A stretch of 12,719 bases of DNA from JACPSX01 sp035288405 [NCBI: bacterium] (GTDB lineage: Bacteria; JACPSX01), in NCBI GenBank assembly GCA_035288405.1, contig DATEAK010000372.1, positions 1 to 12,719 of the forward strand, in the 5' to 3' direction. Below are positions 6,554 to 12,719 of this stretch, in pieces. The position numbers were made by a program, and so were the translations under genes. Every line of letters begins with the position of its first letter. The stretch's first letter is position 1. Below the pieces are notes generated by a model. It was not told the origin of the DNA. It was given only the letters and a program-made list of their open reading frames with translations, and searched no databases.

Positions 6554-8602
6554 ATGCGGGTGGGGGTGGATATCGGCGGTACATTTACGGACTTCGTAGG
6601 GATGGGCAAGGACGGACAGGTTTTTCTCTCCAAGGAATCTACCACACCAAAAGAGCTGACAGAGGCGATTCTTCGGTGCTTTGCCAGGGTGGGCTTACAT
6701 AAGCTCGCCGACGTGAACCAAATTCTGCATGGATCCACGGTCGCCATTAACACGATTATTCAGCAGGTGGGAGCGAAGACCGCCCTCATCACGACAAAGG
6801 GGATGCGTGACGTCTATGAGATCGGCCGCAGTAATCGTCCCGATAGCTGGAATCTCTTCTTCCATCGTCCACGGCCGCTGGTCACCCGGGAATGGCGCCT
6901 GGAGGTATCGGAGAGGATTACCGCCAAAGGGGATATTCTCGTCCCCCTGGACGAGTCCGGGTTGGCGGAGACCGTGGATCTGCTGAAACGGGAAGCGATC
7001 GAGGCGGTTGCCGTCTGCTTTCTTCATTCCTATGTGAATCCTGTCCACGAGCAGAGGGTGGGGGAGATTTTGCGCAAAGAACTCCCGGGAGTGTTTGTTA
7101 CGGTGTCCCATGAGTTGATCCGAGAGATGCGGGAATACGAGCGAACATCCACCGCGGTGCTCAACGCGTACGTGGGCCCGGTCGTGGCGAGTTACCTCGA
7201 CAAGTTGGAAAAGCGTGTGAAGGAACAAGAGTTCAAAGGTGTTCTATTGATCATGCAGTCCAATGGCGGTTGCATGTCGACGGAGCTGGCCAGGAGGCAG
7301 CCCATTCTCACCACAGAATCCGGGCCGGTATCCGGAATCATCGGCGCCGCTCACCTTACCGAGGTCATGGATTTAGATGCGGCGATTGCATTTGACATGG
7401 GCGGTACGACGGCAAAAACCGCTTTTATTCGAAACGGCACCGTGCCGCTGGCGCCCGGTTGCTACATCGGAGGTTATGAAACCGGACAGCCGATGAGAGT
7501 CCCGGTGGTCGACATTATCGAGATCGGTGCCGGAGGTGGAAGCATTGCCTGGTTGGACGAGGTGGGCGTCCTCAATGTGGGGCCGAAGAGCGCCGGGGCC
7601 GATCCCGGGCCGGTCTGTTACGGCAAAGGCGGGCATGAGCCCACTGTCACCGACGCCAATCTCCTTTTGGGCCGCTTAAACCCCGCCAATTTTCTTGGCG
7701 GCGAGATGCCCCTTGCGGAAGATCCGGCCCGCGCTGCGCTGAAGAGCCGAATTGCGGATCCCAAACGGTTGAAGCTCCATGAGGCGGCGGATGCCATCCT
7801 GCAGATTGTCACCAGCAACATGTCGCTGGCCGTCCGTCGAATTTCCGTCGAAAAAGGGATAGACCCACGGGATTGCGTCATCATCGCCTTTGGCGGGGCC
7901 GGGCCTCTCCATGCGGTCGGGGTTGCCAAGGAACTGTCGATCCCGAGGGTGATCATCCCGCCCATGCCCGGCCATTTCTCCGCCCTCGGGATGTTGGTGG
8001 CGGATCTCCGCCACGATTATGTCCAGACGTTCCTCCATGATCTGAAGTCGGCGGATATGAAGGTCATGCACTCCTGCCTGCAACAATTCGAACGTCATGC
8101 ACGGGAGACTTTAAGGTCCGAGGGGGCTCACCCGGACAGCCTATCGTCTGCGCTGAGCCTGGAATTGCGATATCAGGGCCAGGACCACGTCTTGTCCGTG
8201 CCGGTGACGTTCGAGGAGTTGAAGGTTGGAGATTACCGGGCCTTTGTGGACCGTTACGATCGCCTTCACCAGGAATATTACGGCCATGCCGCTCCGGGAG
8301 AGACCGTGGAAGTGGTGAACTTGCGGTTGATCGCCGCCGGTCGTTCACGAGGAACCCGGGCGGAGGTATTCCTTCCCATTTCCAAACGACGGAAGAGTCC
8401 GGAGGTGGGATGGCGTCAGGTCTATTGGGGTTCGGTTTGGGGTTGGCGGAACACTGCGATTTATCGAAGGGAACAGTTGAGCCCTGGATTTGAGATGGAA
8501 GGCCCGGCGATCGTGGAGGAGAAGGCTTCCACCACGGCGGTCTACCCCGGAGGCGGTCTTCGGGTGGATCCAATCGGAACCCTTACCGTAGAAGTGGCTT
8601 AG
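6554..8602 (+). CDS. hyuA: Hydantoinase/oxoprolinase family subunit A, copy 2
   Basis: A 682-aa paralogue of the A subunit at 1294, aligning without gaps. All ATPase motifs are kept: MRVGVDIGGTFTDF (1-14), HGSTVAIN (59-66), FDMGGTTAK (280-288), EIGAGGGSIA (323-332), SAGADPGPVCYG (346-357) and FGGAGPLHA (446-454), so neither copy looks catalytically dead. Changes concentrate in residues 16-57, 122-180 and 181-228 and in the C-terminal third, whereas 59-120 is almost invariant; this suits paralogues with shifted substrate or partner choice. The ATG at 6554 is preferred over a GTG at 6530, because GGAAGG at 6541-6546 is well placed 7 bp upstream and the resulting length equals copy 1. The B gene begins 2 bp after the TAG stop. 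ATP-dependent ring opening of a cyclic amide, or carboxylation, are the two family options. Confidence 0.93.
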   Translation: MRVGVDIGGTFTDFVGMGKDGQVFLSKESTTPKELTEAILRCFARVGLHKLADVNQILHGSTVAINTIIQQVGAKTALITTKGMRDVYEIGRSNRPDSWNLFFHRPRPLVTREWRLEVSERITAKGDILVPLDESGLAETVDLLKREAIEAVAVCFLHSYVNPVHEQRVGEILRKELPGVFVTVSHELIREMREYERTSTAVLNAYVGPVVASYLDKLEKRVKEQEFKGVLLIMQSNGGCMSTELARRQPILTTESGPVSGIIGAAHLTEVMDLDAAIAFDMGGTTAKTAFIRNGTVPLAPGCYIGGYETGQPMRVPVVDIIEIGAGGGSIAWLDEVGVLNVGPKSAGADPGPVCYGKGGHEPTVTDANLLLGRLNPANFLGGEMPLAEDPARAALKSRIADPKRLKLHEAADAILQIVTSNMSLAVRRISVEKGIDPRDCVIIAFGGAGPLHAVGVAKELSIPRVIIPPMPGHFSALGMLVADLRHDYVQTFLHDLKSADMKVMHSCLQQFERHARETLRSEGAHPDSLSSALSLELRYQGQDHVLSVPVTFEELKVGDYRAFVDRYDRLHQEYYGHAAPGETVEVVNLRLIAAGRSRGTRAEVFLPISKRRKSPEVGWRQVYWGSVWGWRNTAIYRREQLSPGFEMEGPAIVEEKASTTAVYPGGGLRVDPIGTLTVEVA

Positions 8603-8604
8603 CT

Positions 8605-10371
8605 GTGTCGGAACCAAACATCGGTACGGCGACTCTGGGGATTCTGCGAGCGGCAATTCCCGCCATCTGCGACGAAATGGCGGTCGTTCTCCAGCGCACG
8701 GCGTACAACATGTTCATTTATGAGGTTCAGGACTATTCCGTCGCCATTGTGGATCCGGAAGGCAACTTGATTGCTCAGAACCGGGGAGCGATCCCCCTGT
8801 TCCTGGCGGATCTGGGCCCGCCGATTCGCAGCGGCCTGGAGGAAATCGGCAGGGACAATCTCTTTCCCGGCGATGTGATCCTCATGAATCATCCGGCCGT
8901 CTGTGGTCAACACCTGAACAACGTCATCGTTTATCAGCCCATGTTCTTCGAGGGACGGCTGGTCGGCTTCGCCGTGGCCAGGGGACACTGGATGGACATT
9001 GGAGGCTCCAAGGTCGGCATCGGCTTCAGCCGTACACTGGACGTCTACCAAGAGGGTTTACAGTTTCGCAACCTGAAGATTTACGAGGCCGGCAAGCCCA
9101 ACAAGACGCTGTTTCAGATCGTGCAGGACAATCTCCGGCGCCCGGATTTGGCCCTTGGCGATCTGCGTGCTCAGATTGCTGCCTGCCGATTGGGGGAGAA
9201 GCGCTTCCTCGAACTTTTGCAAAAGCATGGGTTCGATACGGTGCTGCGGGCCGTGCAAATCATCGCCGATCAGTCGGAGGAACGGGCCAGAAAGGCTGTG
9301 GCTCAGATCCCGGACGGAGTCTATGAAGCGGAATCCTTCTTAGATAACGATGGGGTTGATCTGGATAAGACCATTCCCGTAAAGGTCCGGGTGATCGTCG
9401 AGGGCACCGAGATGACCTTTGACTACACGGAGATGAGTGAACAGGTCCAGGGACCGATTAACTCGGGGTCGGGCGGCTTAGTGACCGCCCGTTCCGCGTT
9501 TAAAATTCTCACTTCACCTGCGGATTCTGCCAACGAGGGTCATTTCCGGCCGGTCAAGCTGATCCTTCCCCCGGGCAAGCTCATCAGCGCCAAGCCGCCG
9601 GCAGCCATGGGATCCTGGAGTATGGGCCTCTCCACTGTTTTGGACACCATTCTGAAGGCTTTAGCTCCGGCGATTCCACATCTTATCCCCGCCGGTCACA
9701 AGGCGGATCAAGGCAGTTTCGGCTTTTACGGCATCGATCCGGCCACGGGCAAGTACTGGTTTTGCGGAAACATCCGTGGCGGCGGCTGGGGAGGACGGCC
9801 CCACGAGGATGGGGAAAGCGCCTCGGTAAACATCATGCAGGGCGATATCACCACGGCTCCAGTGGAGGTACTCGAACAAAAATTCCCTCTCTTCGTTGAG
9901 AGTCATATTCTCATTCAGGACTCCGGCGGAGCGGGAAAATTCCGGGGAGGTTTGGGCACCGAGTGGCGTATCCGACCGTTCGGCGTTGATCACGTGTTCA
10001 TCAATATCGGCAGCGAACGTTTCAAATGTCCTCCCTGGGGTCTTTGGGGCGGCAAACCGGCCATGCCGAATCATTACCTGGTGGACCTGGGTGATGGCAG
10101 GGAACCGGAGGTGATTACCAAGCGTCCCGGTGTCCGCGTGCCGAAAGAAGGTTGGGTGGGGTTGCGCAGCGGGGGCGGCGGCGGCTGGGGCGATCCGTTG
10201 GAACGGGAGACGGAACGGGTTCTCACGGACGTCCTTCGCGGTTACGTGTCGTCGGAGAGTGCCTATTCGGATTATGGTGTGGTCCTTGATCGATCCCGGA
10301 AAAAGGTGGACGAGGCGGCCACACGAGCTTTGAGAGAGAAGATGCGCCGGGCACGGGGGGGAGTCCCATGA
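8605..10371 (+). CDS. hyuB: Hydantoinase/oxoprolinase family subunit B, copy 2
   Basis: A 588-aa paralogue of the B subunit at 3345, ungapped in alignment. It shares the altered signatures NHP (95-97) and HLNN (103-106), keeps His103, His128 and Asp131, and retains GGGGGWGDPLER near 523-534 and DSGGAGKFRGGLG (439-451). Its first residues have drifted: Asp7, Pro8 and Glu12 of the usual IDPVTLE opening are Gly, Thr and Gly here. The start is GTG at 8605, and the position matching copy 1's GGAGGT reads AGAAGT (8590-8595), so initiation probably depends on coupling to the A gene that ends 2 bp earlier. The GTG is favoured because it reproduces the length of copy 1 and no better in-frame start is visible. 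It presumably pairs with the A subunit just upstream, although mixed complexes with the first pair are possible. Confidence 0.92.
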   Translation: MSEPNIGTATLGILRAAIPAICDEMAVVLQRTAYNMFIYEVQDYSVAIVDPEGNLIAQNRGAIPLFLADLGPPIRSGLEEIGRDNLFPGDVILMNHPAVCGQHLNNVIVYQPMFFEGRLVGFAVARGHWMDIGGSKVGIGFSRTLDVYQEGLQFRNLKIYEAGKPNKTLFQIVQDNLRRPDLALGDLRAQIAACRLGEKRFLELLQKHGFDTVLRAVQIIADQSEERARKAVAQIPDGVYEAESFLDNDGVDLDKTIPVKVRVIVEGTEMTFDYTEMSEQVQGPINSGSGGLVTARSAFKILTSPADSANEGHFRPVKLILPPGKLISAKPPAAMGSWSMGLSTVLDTILKALAPAIPHLIPAGHKADQGSFGFYGIDPATGKYWFCGNIRGGGWGGRPHEDGESASVNIMQGDITTAPVEVLEQKFPLFVESHILIQDSGGAGKFRGGLGTEWRIRPFGVDHVFINIGSERFKCPPWGLWGGKPAMPNHYLVDLGDGREPEVITKRPGVRVPKEGWVGLRSGGGGGWGDPLERETERVLTDVLRGYVSSESAYSDYGVVLDRSRKKVDEAATRALREKMRRARGGVP

Positions 10372-10465
10372 TTCTTGCGGCCAAGGTTTCCCTGGAATCT
10401 TATGGTGCACAGGCGCTGCTTCGACCGTATCCATACTTTAGGCTTTCAGTTTAAGGAGAGCGATC

Positions 10466-11470
10466 ATGGAGAAAAGGGGACAATGGATGAAGATTCCAGT
10501 TGGGACGGCGATTACTTTGATGATTCTCTTCAGCTTCGCACGAGCCGGCTCGGGCGCTGATATAACGACCCTGCGGTCGAGCTATGGTGGAACTGCGGGC
10601 TATCAACTCCCCATCTGGGTGGTGAAGGAAGCCGGGCTCTACAAGAAGTACGGCGTCCCCGATATGGAAGTCATCATGATCGAAGGGGGCGCGGTCAACA
10701 TTCAGGCGTTGCTGGGAGGAAGCCTCGATATGACCCAGACTTCGGCCTCCTCGCCGATTCAAGCCGCCTTGAAGGGAGCCCCCGTAGTGATCGTCGCCAC
10801 CACGGATAATAAAATCCCGGTACAGATGATCAGCCGCTCCGACATCAAGACGCCTCAACAGCTCAAAGGAAAGACAATCGGCATCGTGCGCTTCGGCGGC
10901 TCCAACGAGACGGCGGTGAAGATGGCCCTCAAAGAATGGAACATCGAACTGCGCGAAGTGAAAATATTGCCTGCGGGCGGCGCGGCGGCGCGAATGGCGG
11001 CGATGTCGAGCGGCAGGATCGATGCGACCGTGCAGTCTTATCCGGAAGTGTATCAGGCCCGAAAACTCGGCATGAATATCCTGGCGGACATCGGAGACTT
11101 CGGCTCGTACACGAACACTTCCCTGATCGTCACGCGCCCTTTTCTGCAGCAGAACCGGGCTTTGACGAAAAACATGGTCAAAGCCGTGATCGAGGCGATT
11201 CACTACATCAAAACCAACAAGCCGGAGACCCTGCGAGTCTTGAAAAAGTATATGCAGATGAATGACATGGAAGCCATCGGAGTGACCTACGACTTCTTCT
11301 CCAAGCGCATGCCCCGTGTTCCTCGCACGGACCCCGAAGGGGTAAAAAATATTCTGGATGAAATTAAATCCCCCTTGAAAGATTATTCGGGGTTCTTGGA
11401 TATGAGCCTGGTGGATGAGATTGAACGGGAAGGATTCATCCAGAAAGTTTACGGGCCGGAAAAACGTTAG
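10466..11470 (+). CDS. ABC transporter substrate-binding protein, NMT1-like (copy 2)
   Basis: A 334-aa exported solute-binding protein. Residues 1 to about 31 are a signal peptide (MEKRGQWMKI, then a hydrophobic run, with cleavage probably after ARA or GSGA). The mature part shows the NMT1/SsuA-like pattern: GYQLPIWVVKEAGLYKKYG (45-63), IEGGAVNIQALLGGSLDMT (72-90), KGAPVVIVAT (103-112), LKGKTIGIVRFGG (133-145) and ARMAAMSSGRIDATVQ (175-190). The GxxxIQALLGGSLD and GRIDA segments form the two ligand-facing lobe edges in this family. AAGGAG at 10453-10458, 7 bp upstream, supports the ATG; Met8 (10487) is a weaker alternative. It is only distantly like the binding protein at 180, so it probably recognises a different ligand or evolved separately. 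No permease or ATPase lies next to it, so it must use a transporter encoded elsewhere or act as a sensor. Confidence 0.88.
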   Translation: MEKRGQWMKIPVGTAITLMILFSFARAGSGADITTLRSSYGGTAGYQLPIWVVKEAGLYKKYGVPDMEVIMIEGGAVNIQALLGGSLDMTQTSASSPIQAALKGAPVVIVATTDNKIPVQMISRSDIKTPQQLKGKTIGIVRFGGSNETAVKMALKEWNIELREVKILPAGGAAARMAAMSSGRIDATVQSYPEVYQARKLGMNILADIGDFGSYTNTSLIVTRPFLQQNRALTKNMVKAVIEAIHYIKTNKPETLRVLKKYMQMNDMEAIGVTYDFFSKRMPRVPRTDPEGVKNILDEIKSPLKDYSGFLDMSLVDEIEREGFIQKVYGPEKR

Positions 11471-11578
11471 AAAGACGGCTTCATTGACAGCTAAAAAGGA
11501 GCCGCACAATCCGGCAGAGTATCGAGAGCGAGGAAGGATTCTCGTCAAGATTTGATTTGTTCGGAAAGGAGAGCAGCG

Positions 11579-12595
11579 ATGGCAAGCGATGGAAGCGCGA
11601 ACCAATTCGTCCGAAACTATGTGGCCGTCGTCACGCCGTTTCAAGAGAACTTTCAGATCGATGAACCCGCCTTGCGCAAGCTCCTGGAGTACTTCATGCA
11701 ACCCAAGTTCCGGGAAGGGGGCGGCATTATCATCAACCCCGAGGCGGGAGAGATCTTCTATATGAGCCGCCAAGAGAAGCGCAGAAACATCGAGATCGCC
11801 AGGGAAGTGTGCGGCGGAAAGGTTCCTGTCTTTGCAGGGGTTACGGATTTGAGGACCGAGGACGCCGTGCGGGTGGCCGTCGATGCGAAGGAAGCAGGGG
11901 CGGACGGCTTATTCCTGCTTCCTCCCATCGGGATGCAAGATATCACCGGCTCTTGGGATCCGGAAAAATATCCTGAGGTTTGGATCGACATGGCGAAGGC
12001 GGAAGTGGAGGCCGTCGATCTCCCGGCCATCGCCCATCCGGTGGCCGGTCGAACCGCGATGTTCGGAATCGGGCTCCCCCTGGCGCCGACCCTGCTCATG
12101 TGCAAGGAGATTCCGAATATCGTGGGATGGAAGATGACCTATAGTTACGAAGGCTGCCGAATTATCGCTAAAGGACTGAAGTCGCTCGACCGGCATGTCG
12201 CAGTCCTGATCGCCACCGGCCGGTACTTTCACGAACATCTGGCCACGGGTATCCTGGAGGGCACACTGTCCGGCTCTTACAACTACGCCATGGAGCCGAT
12301 GATCGACCACATCGAAGCCTGGCGGAGACAAGACCTGGAAGGGGCCTGCCGGATCTGGAATTCCGGAATGGCCGAACTGCACTCTTGCGTCTATTCGGAT
12401 TATTCCCGCCTCCACGTCCGCTACAAGGTGGCTACATGGCTGAGGGGGCTGATTCCCCTTCCTTTCATGCGGCCGCCTCAGCCGCAGCCCAGAAAGGAAG
12501 AAGTGCAAAGTCTGCGCGGGCTTCTTTTGAAAACCGGGCTGAGTGTGATTGAAGACGACGCGGTCAACTTCGTGGTGAACCGGTTAAAACGGTAG
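11579..12595 (+). CDS. Dihydrodipicolinate synthase (DapA/NAL) superfamily lyase, divergent
   Basis: A 338-aa TIM-barrel protein of the DapA/N-acetylneuraminate lyase superfamily, cytoplasmic. The barrel starts with NYVAVVTPFQ (near 13-22). NPEAGEIFYMSRQEK (53-67) replaces the usual GTTGE-x-x-x-L segment, followed by VPVFAGVTDLRTEDAVRVAVDAKEAGADGLFLLPP (82-116) and PNIVGWKMTY (179-188), where Lys185 matches the Schiff-base lysine. The family's PYYN segment, whose tyrosine serves in proton transfer, reads PPIG (115-118), and the usual YNxPGRTG reads HPVAGRT (153-159). It is somewhat longer than the usual 290-300 residues because of extra C-terminal sequence. It therefore probably performs a retro-aldol, dehydration or decarboxylation-type reaction on a keto acid, not lysine biosynthesis. 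AAGGAG at 11566-11571, 7 bp upstream, fixes the ATG; a TTG at 11552 is less likely. As the last gene it may process the opened-ring product. Confidence 0.82.
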   Translation: MASDGSANQFVRNYVAVVTPFQENFQIDEPALRKLLEYFMQPKFREGGGIIINPEAGEIFYMSRQEKRRNIEIAREVCGGKVPVFAGVTDLRTEDAVRVAVDAKEAGADGLFLLPPIGMQDITGSWDPEKYPEVWIDMAKAEVEAVDLPAIAHPVAGRTAMFGIGLPLAPTLLMCKEIPNIVGWKMTYSYEGCRIIAKGLKSLDRHVAVLIATGRYFHEHLATGILEGTLSGSYNYAMEPMIDHIEAWRRQDLEGACRIWNSGMAELHSCVYSDYSRLHVRYKVATWLRGLIPLPFMRPPQPQPRKEEVQSLRGLLLKTGLSVIEDDAVNFVVNRLKR

Positions 12596-12719
12596 GCGCC
12601 GGACTGCCAGCGGTTCCTCCGCATTTCACTCGTATCCTGCGGTTTGCCCTCACCGGCGGCTGCGATCCTGGACCACGAGACTTGCGTAAGCGGCCCGGTG
12701 GATCGGAGTGGGGATGTGG
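12596..12719. other. Downstream intergenic sequence to window end
   Basis: I see no terminator with a GC stem and U run, no RNA gene and no clear reading frame. An ATG at 12714-12716, 5 bp after GGAG (12705-12708), could begin another plus-strand gene, but only two codons are visible and nothing supports it further. Confidence 0.3.

Larger units (their letters stand above)
6554..10371 (+). repeat. Duplicated hyuAB unit, copy 2 (partner 1294-5111)
   Basis: Second half of the 3,818-bp direct repeat, lying 101 bp after the M29/NicX-like gene. It differs from copy 1 by base substitutions only, as far as the matching gene lengths and gapless protein alignment show. Sequences on either side (6453-6553 and 10372-10465) do not resemble those flanking copy 1. 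The matching tracts 6842-6906 and 9348-9392 are far more alike at silent sites than the rest of the unit. Confidence 0.9.

Noticed and set aside
1294-10371. Composite transposon explanation for the hyuAB duplication
   Set aside because: No transposase, terminal inverted repeats or target-site duplications are visible, and the recognisable homology ends at the gene boundaries.
11476-11504. Possible stem CGGCTTC / GGAGCCG after the second binding-protein gene
   Set aside because: It contains one wobble pair, has a 15-nt loop and no U tract. It is too weak to call a terminator, though it mirrors the hairpin after the first binding-protein gene.
10451-11773. 440-codon open frame on the minus strand
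   Set aside because: It lies fully opposite the second binding-protein gene and the start of the DapA-like gene, both of which have good ribosome sites and family motifs. Its start would be TTG, and the translation has no recognisable motif.

Overview
The window (12,719 bp, moderately GC-rich, one coding strand, almost no non-coding space) holds eight complete genes, all on the + strand. It looks like a bacterial catabolic cluster. All genes but one have a recognisable Shine-Dalgarno sequence. The protein types (NMT1-like solute-binding proteins, hydantoinase/oxoprolinase A and B pairs, an M29/NicX-like protein, a dihydrodipicolinate-synthase-like aldolase) resemble those common in uncultured soil or sediment lineages such as Desulfobacterota, Tectomicrobia, Rokubacteria and some Proteobacteria. 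There is no RNA gene or marker that fixes the taxon.

Layout: upstream DNA with an 18-bp imperfect palindrome (94-111); secreted ABC solute-binding protein 1 (180-1166) followed at once by a short perfect hairpin (1167-1185); hydantoinase A copy 1 (1294-3342) and hydantoinase B copy 1 (3345-5111); an M29 aminopeptidase-fold / NicX-like metalloprotein (5244-6452); hydantoinase A copy 2 (6554-8602) and hydantoinase B copy 2 (8605-10371); solute-binding protein 2 (10466-11470); a DapA-superfamily lyase (11579-12595); then 124 bp without a clear gene. Intergenic gaps are 94-131 bp, except for 2 bp inside each A-B pair.

The most striking structure is the duplicated A-B pair. Both units are exactly 3,818 bp, with 682-aa A, a 2-bp gap and 588-aa B, at a constant offset of 5,260 bp. 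They are diverged (about three quarters identical in the first 240 residues of A, about four fifths in the first 180 of B, counted by eye), and both copies keep the ATP-binding motifs. Recognisable homology stops at the coding boundaries. A few patches are nearly identical at DNA level, suggesting local gene conversion.

Working model (inference): a small nitrogenous or cyclic compound is captured by the two binding proteins. ATP-dependent ring opening, or carboxylation, is done by the two HyuAB-type enzymes, either as two enzymes or as one mixed complex. The M29/NicX-like protein, which keeps a His-x-Asp metal motif but seems to lack a glutamate typical of M29 peptidases, acts as a hydrolase or ring-cleaving dioxygenase. 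The lysine-dependent aldolase-fold enzyme finishes the carbon skeleton. The substrate cannot be read from the sequence. No permease, ATPase or regulator gene is present in the window.
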